A stretch of DNA of 64,000 nt from Trogon surrucura. Lineage: Eukaryota; Chordata; Aves; Trogoniformes; Trogonidae. The stretch lies in assembly GCA_020746105.1 (NCBI GenBank), contig CM036617.1:37663898-37727897 (forward strand). The letters are read 5' to 3'. Positions 13,208-24,297 of this stretch are shown in pieces (position 1 is the first letter of the stretch; every line of letters begins with the position of its first letter). The position numbers and the translations under genes are program-made. Below the pieces are notes generated by a model, which worked only from the letters and a program-made list of their open reading frames with translations, was not told where the DNA came from and did no database searches.

Positions 13208-14972
13208 ACAACCCTGGACTTTGCCAAGGCAAACTTTGGATTTTTCAAAGAATTACTCGAGAAAATCCCATGGGCAAGGCTGTTTGAAGGTAAAGGGGCC
13301 CAAGATAGTTGGTTAGCGTTCAGGGACTGCTTCTGCTGTGCTCAAGATCAGAGCATCCCGACATGTAGGAAGTCAAGGAAGGGAGCCAGGAGACCTGCAT
13401 GGCTAAACAGGGATCTGCTGGGTAAGCTCAAGTGCAAGAGGAGAATTTACAGATCTTGGAAGGCGGGGCTGGCCACTTGGGAAGAGTATAAGGCTGTTGT
13501 CCGAGGATGTAGGGAGGCAACTAGGAAAGCAAAGGCCTCCCTAGAATTGAACCTGGCGAGAGGGGTCAAGGACAACAGGAAGAGCTTTTTCAAATACGTG
13601 GCAGATAAAACTAACACCAGAGGCAATGTAGGCCCACTGACGAATGAGGTGGGTGCCTTGGTGACAGAAGATACAGAGAAGGCAGAGTTACTGAATGCCT
13701 TCTTTGCCTCTGTCTACTCTGCCGGAGGCTGTCCTGAGGAGCCCCGTTCCCCTGCGGCCCCAGAGGAAGTCAGGGCAGTGGAGGAGTTTGCTTTAGTCGA
13801 TGAGGACTGGGTTAGGGACCAATTAAGCAATCTGGACATCCATAAATCCATGGGTCCAGACAGGATGCATCCACGGGTGCTGAGGGAGCTGGCTGATGTC
13901 ATTGCTAGACCACTCTCCATCATCTTTGCCAAGTCTTGGGAGACAGGAGAGGTGCCTGAGGACTGGAGGGAAGCAAATGTCACTCCAGTCTTCAAAAAGG
14001 GCAAGAAGGAGGACCCAGGTAACTATAGACCGGTCAGCCTCACCTCCATCCCTGGGAAAGTGATGGAACGACTTATCCTTGGTGCCATCTCAAGGCATAT
14101 CAGGGATAAGAGGGTCATTAGAGACAGTCAACATGGCTTCACCAAGGGGAAGTCGTGCTTGACTAACCTCATAGCCTTTTACGAGGATGTAACGAGGTGG
14201 ATAGATGATGGCAGAGCGGTGGATGTGGTCTACCTTGACTTCAGTAAAGCATTTGACACAGTCTCCCACAGCATCCTTGCTGCTAAACTGAGCAAGTGTG
14301 GTCTAGACTCTCGGGTAGTGAGGTGGACTGTGAACTGGCTAAGGGGAAGAAGCCAAAGAGTCGTGGTCAATGGGGCGGAGTCTGGTTGGAGGTCTGTATC
14401 CAGTGGAGTCCCTCAAGGGTCAGTACTGGGACCAGTATTATTCAATATATTCATCAATGACTTGGATGAGGGACTAGAGAGTACTATCAGCAAGTTTGCT
14501 GATGACACCAAGCTGGGAGGAGTGGCTGACACACCAGAAGGCTGTGCTGCCATCCAGCGAGACCTGGACAGGCTGGAGAGTTGGGCGGGGAAAAATTTAA
14601 TGAAATATAACAAGGGTAAGTGTAGAGTCTTGCATCTGGGTATGAAAAACCCCAGGTTCCAGTATAAGTTGGGGAATGACTTATTAGAGAGCAGTGTAGG
14701 GGAAAGGGACCTGGGAGTCTTGGTGGACAGCAGGATGACCATGAGCCAGCACTGTGTCCTTGTGTCCAGGAACACTGGAACAGGCTGCCCAGAGAGGTTG
14801 TGGAGGCTCCTTCTCTGGAGACATTCAAGACCTGCCTGGACAGGTTCCTATGTAGCATAATCTAGGCATTCCTGCTATGGCAGGGGGATTGGACTTGATG
14901 ATCTTTCGAGGTCCCTTCCAATCCCTGACATTCTGTGATTCTGTGATTCTGTGTGATTCTGTGATTCTGTGA
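13208..14972 (+). mobile_element. Young CR1 LINE, 5'-truncated, internally deleted
   Basis: A + oriented CR1 starting inside the linker after the endonuclease domain and running through RT to the 3' UTR. It ends in repeated attctgtg units at about 14927-14972. Sequence and peptides closely match the copy at 39.6-42.0 kb. Relative to that copy about 435 bp of the C-terminal ORF2 region is missing, with the junction near 14769-14775. The retained 3' UTR and tail show that reverse transcription began normally at the 3' end. The deletion either came from the source RNA or happened after insertion. Confidence 0.95.
13214..14860 (+). pseudogene. CR1 ORF2 fragment: linker and reverse transcriptase
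   Basis: The frame is open from the 5' truncation point near 13214, with the first ATG at 13547. It encodes the CR1 linker, then the RT domain: [17 protein letters not shown], the first catalytic aspartate in [21 protein letters not shown], and an intact FADD box at 14495-14506. The native reading ends near codon 408 of the ATG-initiated frame, where the internal deletion shifts the frame. About 30 unrelated residues then follow to a stop at 14860. The endonuclease is absent and the C-terminal region lost, so it cannot act autonomously, although the RT catalytic residues are intact. The opposite-strand frames here are shadows. Confidence 0.9.
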
Positions 14973-15402
14973 CTTCATCGGTGATACCTCAAGACTAAAA
15001 AAAAAAAAAGCTTTGAAACTGAAAGAAGATTTTGAAGTGAAGTCTTTTGTAATAGGCTGAAAAAGAAAACAGGAATGGACAGTCTTTTTAGTAAGGGAAG
15101 CCTTGAAGAAATATGCTTTTCAAAAACGAGAAAAATAATAACAGAAGGTGATTGTAGATAGAAGTCAAAAGCATCCAGTGAAAAAGAGAAATCTGTAGAA
15201 AAGAACATTTTTTTTTGTTTATTTTGGGTGGTTTTTTTAGTAGAAGAGATAAATTTGAAACTTCCATGACGAAGATGGCACCCTTGAGTGAACACTTCTA
15301 CAGCACAGTTCCACAAGTACAAGTCTAAGCATGTCGTTCTCAGAAATAATCAGAAAAGTGTAAAGAGGAGCATGACTTATGCATTGACACCAAAAAGCAA
15401 TT
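14973..15402. other. Short unique spacer between two CR1 copies
   Basis: About 430 bases of AT-rich sequence with an A-run near 14998-15009 and a T-rich patch near 15210-15237. A 115-codon minus-strand frame crosses it but is low-complexity (Phe/Ser/Lys-rich) and looks like chance. Confidence 0.5.
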
Positions 15403-16828
15403 CATAGAATCATAGAATCATAGAACAGTTCAGGTTGGAAAAGACCCTTGGGATCATCGAGTCCAACCATTAACCCTACACTACAAGTTCACCCCTAAGC
15501 CGTATCACCCAACACTACATCTAAGCGACACTTAAACACATTCAGGGATGGCAACTCAACCACCTCCCTAGGCAGTCTGTTCCAGTGTCTGAGCACTCTT
15601 TCTGTGAAGAATGTCTTCCTAATATCCAGTCTAAACTTGCCCTGTTGCAACTTGGAACTATTCCCCCTGGTTCTGTCACTAATTACCTGTGAGAAGAGAC
15701 CAGCACCAACCTCTCTACAATGTCCTTTCAAGTAATTGTAGAGCATGATGAGGTTCCTCCTCAGCCTCCTTTTCCTTTAACTGAACAGTCCCAGCTCCCT
15801 CAATCGCCCCTCATAAGGTCTGTTCTCCAGGCCCTTTACCAGTTTTGTTGCCCTTTTATGCATTCACTCCAACACCTCGATATCTCACCTATACTGAGGT
15901 GCCCAAACACAATACTCAAGGTGCGGCCTCACCAGTGCTGAGTACAGGGGGACAATAACCTCCCTGCTTCTGCTGGTCACACAGTTTCTAATACAAACCA
16001 CGATGCCGTTGGCCTTCTTGGTCACCTGGGCACACTGCTGGCTCATATTCAGCTGGCTGTCAATTAGAACACCCAGGTCCTTTTCTGCCAGACAGCCTTC
16101 CAGCCACCCTTCCCCAAGTCTGTAGCCTTGCATGGGGTTGCCGTGACCAAAATGCAGGACCCTACACTTGGCTCTGTTGAAATGCAGTTGGACTGGGCCC
16201 ATTGATCCAGTCTGTCCAGGTCCCTCTGTAGAGCCTTTCTACCCTCCAACAGATCAGCACTCCCTCCCAGCTTGCTGTCTTCTGCAAACTTGCTGAGGGT
16301 GCACTCAATTCCCTCCTCAAGATCATTGATGAAGATGTTAAACAGGAGTGGCCCCAGCACCGAGCCCTGAGGGACACGACTCGTGACTTGCTGTCAACTG
16401 GATTTAACACCATTGACCACAACTCTTTGGGCCCGGCCATCCAGCCAGTGTTTCACCCAGCAGAGTATGTGCCCATCCAAGGCATGAGCAGCCAACTTAG
16501 CCATAAGGATGTTGTGGGGGACAGTGTCAAAGGCCTTGCTTAAGTCCAGGTAAACTACGTCGACAGACTTTCCCTTATCCACTAAGCAGGTCACTTTGTT
16601 ATAGAATGAGATTAGATTGGTCAAGCAGGATCTGCCCTTCAAGAATCCATGCTGACTGGGTCCAATCACCCTGTTGGCTTTTAATTGTTCTGTGATGGCT
16701 CTTGAGATTATTCGTTCCATCACCTTTCCCGGCACTGAGGTAAGACTGACAGGTCTGTAGCTACCAGGATCCTCCTTCCTGCCCTTCTTGAAGATGGGTG
16801 TTACATTTGCCAGCCTCCAGTAATTCAT
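15403..16828 (-). mobile_element. Degenerate CR1 LINE with RT fragment
   Basis: A minus-oriented CR1 of a subfamily distinct from the 13.2-kb copy; its 3' end reads, as complement, tagaacagttcaggttggaa. Minus-strand peptides cover RT motifs from TPIFKKGRKEDPGSYRPVSL through YLDLSKAFDTVPHN, then, in another frame, [17 protein letters not shown] and the thumb. The YXDD-type box reads FAED, so a catalytic aspartate is replaced. The ORF is split by at least two frameshifts (near 16390 and 16200) and others toward 15750. The 5' truncation is near 16828. Confidence 0.95.
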
Positions 16829-18406
16829 AATTCACAAACATGAAGTTTAATTTTCTTCAGAATTAACTTTCTTTGTGAAAACTAAGGTATGTGTTGATGA
16901 ACTAAGAAAGGCAAGCATATGACATGGCTCTGACTGAAGTAAGCATGGGAGTTTCGCACAAATAGACAAGTATGTGCCTCTGATCAGTACAAGAGCAGTT
17001 AAATGTGGTCTGAGGGTTTAAAAGCTTGTTTTAGGTATCACTGAAACCAATGGAACGCAAAATTTAAAATGAGGTTTAGTTCAAGGAATGCAATAAATTC
17101 ATTTCAGTGAGCATATCACATATTTATATGGTTCTTTACTATTGTTCTAAGAATTATGTGAAAAATCAGGAAGGAGAAAAATCAGTAGTGTTCACAGAGC
17201 TATCTACAATGAAGAAGGTAAAATTATGTCTATTAACATATCTTGAATATTAAAAGCATCTGGTCTTCAAGAAGTCTATAAAGCATAGTGATATGAAATA
17301 ACTTGAATGCCACCTGAACATTACCAGTATTCCACAACATGCTAACAGGTGAGTTTTTCATAATCCTTCAATTCTCTTAATGGCCTCTCAACTGTCTCTT
17401 AATTTCTAGGACAAAGATCCTACAATATTTTTTGGATCTGATGAATATATATAATGGGAAGCTCAAAGATACCTTGCACTAAAATGTATATGACAATCTC
17501 TAGCAATACGATGTGTGGTTATATGCTTTGACCAGTGTTTATGCCCATCAATATCTGTTATTTCACTTTCCCCAAATCCAAGGGATACTTGTATTGATAG
17601 GATAGAGCTATTCTTTAAAATACCTGTAATCTTCAGTTTTCATGCCTAACACTTTTTAGAAAAAATGGTCCAGTTCAACAGAAAGTCAGAAGTCATGTCT
17701 TGATATCCAGCTGTAAGAAAGAAAATTACAGAGCAATCTTCATACACAGCAAAATATCTGAGTCCCTCCTTTAAACAGAAAAATTAGTTCAGCCTTAACA
17801 GCAGGATGTTGTAACTTCTAAAATCTGTATTTTCTATAACTTTTTTTTTAGTATTTATTTTTATTATCATAGAATGCATTATGTTAATATTGTTTGGAGG
17901 GTATGGATTTTGACCATAGTTACAGGCTGAAATATCTTGAAGATTGTATTTTCCCCTACATTGAGTTCCAGGTTAGATGCCAACAGTATTTCCTTTGTAG
18001 CAAGTATGATGTACTCTAACTCATATATCTACCTAAGGTCTCTCAGTGATTCAGTTTCTGTGAGAAATAGGTCGGAAGGTAAGCAGAGGGTGAGAACTGG
18101 CCCTAGTGATTTATTTTTCAGTCACTCTTGCTATGAAGTGTTTGAGTTGGGAAAGACAAGATACTATTTTTTTGGATGTGTCAGGCCAATAATTATTATT
18201 TAATACTTCTTTCCCTGAGGTCTCTTCTACAGAACAAAGGGCATCAACTCTTGTGAACATTAATAATCAATATGGTTTACTCTATTCAGAGCAATTTCAG
18301 TGGCTAATAAGGTTACTGCTATCCATATTTTAGCACTGTTTTTTCCTGTGTTAGTAACACTTAACTGCATGATTAAACAAGCCTTTGTTTGCCTCTCTCT
18401 CTCCAG

Positions 18407-18442
18407 ATGGATGCTTGGCTCAGTATGACCCAAAACAATTAG
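18407..18442 (+). other. Candidate 36-nt microexon
   Basis: A pyrimidine-rich acceptor (gcctctctctctccag) directly precedes, and a consensus donor (gtaagt) directly follows, a 36-nt segment, a length divisible by three. In the frame that leaves the first two bases and the last base for neighbouring exons, it reads GCLAQYDPKQL without a stop. The other two frames contain a stop. Joined to the segment at 19682 it continues in frame to a stop. Both splice signals are strong, but a 64-kb window will contain such pairs by chance, and I do not recognise the peptide. Confidence 0.2.
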
Positions 18443-19681
18443 GTAAGTGATGTTACTGTGCTATTTGAATCTGACCTTAGATGCCAGATATCCTGTATGT
18501 CACCACTGAGCTCAGATAAGCCTATACACACTGTGTGTGGGCCCTGAACTCTCTCAACTACACTTCTGATTTCCCCTATGAAATAACTAAGGTCTTGTTT
18601 GCCCTGTCAAATCATTTAGTTTTGCTGCCAGACGTGACTTTTACATGCCTGTGAAGAATTGCTCAGGAAGGCAATAAGGTTCTGCTCTGAGAACATGGGA
18701 GATTCATATTAAAGTTCTGGTTAATTGAACCCAAACCTCTAATTGAATCTGCAGGAGCTGGATCACTGACAACTAAAGTGAATCCAACTGCCAGGTTTAA
18801 TTCAGCAGTCTCTTATGAACCACTCAGTGTGTGCAGCTCCTACACATCATCTGGATAATACACGTTATCTGTGGAGGCAGGTGACCCTTGTGCAGCCTTA
18901 AATCTGCTTTGTCTTGAGTCTATATTCTCAGCTACACTCTCTGATGGAAACATGAAAGTGAAATACAACTCCAAGTGAATTGTTCCAGTGATGCTTCTAT
19001 GATAGCATAACACTTCCTACAGGAACTGTAAACCTCGTGCAGGTTTTCAAACAATTAACAAGCAAATTATTTAAATCTACAATGACAAGCTTTAGAAGTG
19101 TAGCTTTATACTCAACTTTAGTGTTGGTCCCTTAGGAACAGAAGATCTTAAAATTTTGGAAGTCCCTCAAAGCCTTTGAGTTCTGTTAAAAACTTTACTT
19201 TGTGGAAATTACACTATAGAACTTTTTTTCCTTAAAATGTACTGTGATCTAACCTTTTAATCTGGTATTTCTTGTATTTATAACAGCTTCATGCACAGTG
19301 TATACTATTTTTGTCTCTTTTTTTCCTATGTTTATCTTCATGCTTTTTTCTGTGTTTCCTCATTATGTCACAAACTACAATATAGTTCAGCTACATTACT
19401 GAATAAAAAAAATGCTACAAAACACTGCATTACAGTCTACTAATGTGATTACAGTCTACCAATGTTCACATCCCTTTTTAATTATGCTGCTGTAACATTA
19501 AATGCAACAGCAACAAGCCCCAATATCTGTGTTGAGGAAGATACTTATCTGTCACTGAATGATAAGGTAAGTAACAGGGAAAATGGCTATCATTGTAATG
19601 TGTTCAAATTTTCTTGTACAAAGGATGACGTTAAACAATGTTTGATCTATTACACAGGTTTTCTTTTTTTTTCCATTGCAG

Positions 19682-19725
19682 ATTTTAATGCTCCCATTTC
19701 TATAACACAGAGTGAAGTCAAGTAA
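19682..19725 (+). other. Candidate terminal coding segment
   Basis: A long T-rich tract ending ttccattgcag precedes this segment. Read in the phase left by the 18407-18442 candidate, it forms an Asp codon across the junction, then FNAPISITQSEVK and TAA at 19723-19725. An AATAAA hexamer overlaps the stop (19725-19730), so any 3' UTR using it would be very short. It could equally be a chance acceptor in intronic DNA. Confidence 0.13.
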
Positions 19726-22700
19726 ATAAAAGGTCTCTCAATCACATAAGCAGAAACGAAGACAACGGGGTTTTTTTTTTTAATAACGGAGATTCCATCT
19801 GGTCTGTTGTTTTTCTTGAGAGAAGAATCTTCAATGGCTTGTTGTTAACTTCCGATCTCAGAAGAACCAACTTCATCTTACTTCTTTCCTTAATCCGTGG
19901 CAATTGAATTTCGGATAAGAAGGAGACTATCTTCTTGTGACCCATATTTAGCTGGGATAAATCTGTTCTATAAAGAACATGCAGGAAATCTCATTACAGT
20001 TCTAGGATTATGATCTGTTGCAATGCCTCTTGTTTCTCAAACTGAAAAAAAAAAAAAAAGTTTTCCTTTCTCTTCCCATTCCAATCATATGCAAATAATT
20101 TGCTGGATTTATTCCCCTTTTCATAGTACATTTATTCATTAAGCTTTAACACATTGTCTGTGTTATTCACCACAAAGCGTTTAGTTTCCCTCTGTTTAAT
20201 CAAAAGTTGGAGGGTCCTAGGGTACCTGCTTTTTATGTTGCTTTTTTCATCTCATTAACTTCCTTTTCTAATTTACACTGGTACTCAAGATCTACTTTTT
20301 GTACTGCTGCTGCAGCTAAGCAAATTATTCTACCCCTCATGACTGCTTTGGCAGCTTACCACAAAACACCCAGGCTAGTTTCTTGTTTTTTATTGATATT
20401 AATTTATTCTGAAATAGTCTTCATCTGTTGCACAAATGCTGCAGCTTTAATTAGAGAGTTGTTAAATCTCCATACTTCAGATCTCCTACAATTCAGTATA
20501 CCATCCAGAGACACAGGCACCAGAAAATTATCAGGCAAAGCTGGATTTCAAATACCAGATGGTTACATGTTATAATGTATCCTCATAAATAAATAAGAAG
20601 AATCCCAGTTTAAATGTAGTGGAACTAAAGTATAAAAGGTACCGGATTGCCTGTTCCAGTGTTGCTGTTGGTATGGATCAATGAGGACTAAATCTTTGTT
20701 ATACCCTTTGCTCACTTCACTTTTAAATTGCTCTTTTACTAAGAAAGGTCAAATCTCACATATAAAGAAAAAATAAAAACATCTACTACAGCTACTGGAA
20801 ATATCTACTGTTGTTTAAGAAAGGATCAAAAAATAAACAAAGAATTTGAACTGCAGAAGACATAGAGATTTGCAATTGTAACAAGGCTACCTTTCATAAT
20901 CTTTTGCATTTTTAACTTTTTGTAATAAACTCCCTGGTCAAAAGAAAATGAGATTCACCCTAAAAATACTCTTTAAATTAGAAATTGTGTTAAAATAATG
21001 GACACTTTTTAATGTGGCAGATTTTACAGGAAAAGTAAGATGATAATTAAACAGAATGAAAATAAAAGCATACGTAACATTTAAGCCATCAAAAAGCCTC
21101 AAAGATCATTTTACTGTCAAGTGTGTTTTACCATGGATGATACTTTTAATTCTTATTTTACAATATCTCAGCAATAACATACTGTGCCATCTTAATTCAG
21201 TTTCAAGTGTGAATTTAAAAAAATTTAGAGCAAATCATAACTTTTTTTGTTATTAAAAATATAAATAAATATAGAAAAACAAATTAAGTTAATTAAATTA
21301 TTAGGGAAGTGTTCTGAGTCTAATGCTAAACAGTAGATGCACTAAAGTGTAGGAAATAATTGTAAGAAATACAAAACTAAGTATATTAATCCTATCGTAC
21401 TAGCAGTATGATTAGAACAGTACTTCAGAATAAGGATAATCAGAGAAATACATTTTAAACATCAATAATAATAAATAAAAATATCTTTATAAACTACTGA
21501 ATGATCATGCCATGTAGATTTTCCTGTGTATACTTCATATTTAAGCACATGTTATTTTTTAAACAAACCTTTACATGCCTGTGTAGTTTCTTTATCACTT
21601 GGGTTAGGGAGGAGGAAAAAAGCTCTCTGATGTTTTTATACCCAAGCCAGTTTGGAATAATACCTGCCTTAAGTGAGGCAAATAACGTTATGAGCAAACA
21701 CACTGGGAACAGATAACTGTGACCAAAACACTGTAACGTTTCACTGGAGAAGTGTTACTATTGGCCAGCAAGAGTAAAGCCTGAGCTTCAAGTTTTCATG
21801 AGTTCCATTTCAAAAAGGTAGACCCTCTGTATGCACAGTCAGCAATATTTCACAATTGCTGTGGTAACGTTGTCATTTAATTTTAGCTTTCTAATAGTTG
21901 CTCATTTAGCCTAAATTGTTCATGTAGGTGCTTTTGTTGTTAGTAAAGGGAAAAAAAGTGCTCCAGAAGATAGTTCATCCTGTACTGTCACAAGAGACAG
22001 GGCTCCTGCATGTGGCTGTCTCTCTTGATCTCTGAACTTTCTGTTCAATAACTGTATAGGAAACTCATCTCTGAATTCAGCTATTCATTCACATAGGTTT
22101 GAGATATTAGAATGTATTCAGGACTTTTTCAGGGAGCTGGCACTGAACTCTCTTGCAAGGCATCAAAGACTCCAAGGATATCACAAATGGCACCAGGAAC
22201 CCGCATGAGAGTGGTTCAGTAATGTTCTTGGAGTTTAACTCAAGTGGGATATCTAATGTTTGGATGGTTTAAGTTTTGTGGTTAAAACATGGTTTAAATT
22301 AAGTCCACACCCATACAAAAAGACAATTGGAATATACTATATGTCTTAAGGAAGATGTAGATTGTAAACTAAATTAATTTGAGTTTGAACAGAGTCAACT
22401 GACATCCATTTTCATAATGATCTTCTGTTTTATTAGTCCTCAGAAATTCAGGACGTGAACTTAACATCCATAGTATTCAGGCCCATGACATCTGCTATGC
22501 ATGACCATGATTTAGGCTATAGTTCAACAAATGCTTAAAATCACAGTTTTAGGTACTCCTCACATTTACCACCTCTTTTCTATACTAATCTGGTGCTATA
22601 ACTACCAAATCTATTGCTGTGGAAATTAACTTTCAAGAGATAATTTAACTTGGATACTCTCTTTTGTAGAGATCCTCTGGTTCTTAATCTACCAGTTGGG

Positions 22701-23668
22701 TAAATATTCTTTCCCCCTTATTAGTATTTTCTCTTTCACAACTGTGGGGGTGAAGAATGACCTTAGTCTGAAAAAGTTTATTTCCTGGGAAGCTCTTCAT
22801 ACTCTGGGGTGTACTCTTTTGAAAGGGAGAGAACCACTGACCACAGAAGGCAAGCTTAAATTAGTGCATATCCTCAGGGCAAACCTCCTGTTCTCTGCAC
22901 TTGCCTGAAGCCAACACAGTTCTCCTGCTTTACTTAGTGGTGCAAACTAACCCAATTTCCATCTTCATGTATCTAAACAGCATCTGGGTGAAGACACTTT
23001 CTCAAACTTCATCTTTAAAACTTTGGCTAATATATACACTTGTCCACCACTATGCCACCAGACTGATTTTGGCTTGAGCTTAACATAATTAGCTGGTAGT
23101 AAAAACCACATACAAGGTTAACTTCTATGTTTCAAGAGTAAACTATTAATAATTATATAAATAAATATATATACACACATATGGAAATAGAGTACTGTGA
23201 AATGTGCTTTTAGTGCTAATTTTGGCTTGTTTATCTAGAAGAGTTTTCAACCTCACAGGATATTTATGAAGCATTTCATATTTATGAAGCATGGAGAAAA
23301 AAAAAAAAAACACAAGGTATTACCAATTGTAAACTACTGCTTAAAACTCCTGCTCAAAAATTTTTTGGGAATTTTTTCCAAGTTTGCAAGGTCGTCTGGT
23401 GCCTTTTCATTAATTCCAAAATGATTTCACAGATTTCAAGCTATTGGATTTATATTGGCAGTATCTTTTTTTTTCCTTTTCCGTTTTTTTTTTTTTTTTT
23501 TCCCAAATGGAATGAATAAATAGCACTTCCAGTTGAGAAGGGTCTACAATTGAAAAATTACATAATTCTGTGAAAAGTGACAATTATCTATGATAATAGC
23601 TGCACAGCTATAGATAGAAAACAATTCATCTGTTTCAAATTGGGCTGCTTTTACCTTTTATATAGAGT

Positions 23669-23715
23669 TCTCTCTCTCTCTCTCTCTCCCCCCCCCCCCC
23701 CCCCCCCCCCCCCCC
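23669..23715. repeat. (TC)10 followed by C28
   Basis: Ten TC units at 23669-23688 run into 28 consecutive cytosines at 23688-23715, so the minus strand is a continuous purine tract with G28. Such tracts are known to form G-quadruplexes, i-motifs or triplexes and to be length-variable. The exact C count is also a likely place for sequencing or assembly error. Confidence 0.95.
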
Positions 23716-24007
23716 GTTTTTAATGAATTTGTATAAAAAAATGGAGCCCTCATAATAGCATCTTTTGGCTAAGACAATTAAATGGTAGAGGCAACAACAG
23801 TAAGGTCTTCTACATTGTCTCATAATTTTCATGAAAAATTGTCAGAGACACTGCAAAAAGTCCCTCAAATGAGGGCAAAAAAGTATAAAGTGGGATTCAG
23901 GAGGAATTTAGGTACCCAAGCTGTAGTCCTTAACATTCTCCATAAGTTCCTGGAAAGTTCCTGAGAAATTCCTGAAAAGTCTCCATTGCAACTATGTTTT
24001 TCGCTAC

Positions 24008-24205
24008 TGTCGCAGGTTAGGGCTGGACCAGCCACTAAACGCTGACAGATGCTCTCTAGACCCCTCTTCCCCTCCCAAACAGGAAGGAAAAGGGAATGAG
24101 GCAGAGAGACTTCTGGGTTAGAGAAGAAAAACTAGAACAGTTTTAGTGAAACAATACAAATAATAATTGAATCATAAAAAGAAAGAACTATATGCAACTA
24201 TATGC
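24008..24205 (-). mobile_element. ERV LTR piece A: 3' part, antisense
   Basis: Read on the minus strand this is the 3' third of the same LTR as at 24298-25094. It includes the AT-rich stretch, the tract tgcctcattcccttttcc, and the LTR terminus at 24008 (complement tgtcgcaggttagggctgg). It diverges moderately from the neighbouring full LTR. It stops at the tandem aactatatgcaactatatgc, beyond which the LTR sequence continues in the opposite orientation. No internal viral genes are present. Confidence 0.85.
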
Positions 24206-24297
24206 AACTGTATCCAGCTCCCCTCTGCTGCTGAGCCTGGGGTTTCCCCAGTGCCACCTGCTCTGCAACATCAGTGGGGATTTCTATGGGGGGGGGG
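24206..24297 (+). mobile_element. ERV LTR piece B: central part, inverted relative to A
   Basis: This piece reads in LTR sense on the + strand (gtatccagctcc, gctgctgagcctgggg, tttccccagtgcc, gctctgcaacatcagtgggg) and ends in a G-run. It is the central LTR segment that would normally lie just upstream of piece A, but here it is in the opposite orientation. Its right end abuts the terminus of the full antisense LTR at 24298 with no spacer. The arrangement suggests an inversion or fold-back event followed by insertion of another LTR. Confidence 0.8.

Larger units (their letters stand above)
16829..24007. other. Unique AT-rich DNA with two exon-like segments
   Basis: No transposon was recognised here. 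The notable items are a 36-nt segment with strong splice signals at 18407-18442, a possible terminal segment at 19682-19725, an A-run near 20044-20059, a T-rich run at about 23467-23503, and the (TC)n-C28 tract at 23669-23715. The longest open frame (20207-20575) shows no domain and its composition looks non-coding. Confidence 0.5.

Noticed and set aside
13714-14858. Minus-strand open frames of 96-123 codons opposite the + strand CR1
   Set aside because: They are shadows of CR1 ORF2; similar shadows appear opposite the 39.6-kb copy.
14927-14972. Repeated attctgtg units considered as an independent microsatellite or CRISPR-like repeat
   Set aside because: They are the normal CR1 3' tail; there are no unique spacers and the genome is vertebrate.
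20207-20575. 122-codon + strand frame considered as a small membrane protein
   Set aside because: The hydrophobic stretches reflect T-rich DNA; there is no domain, splice context or conservation evidence.
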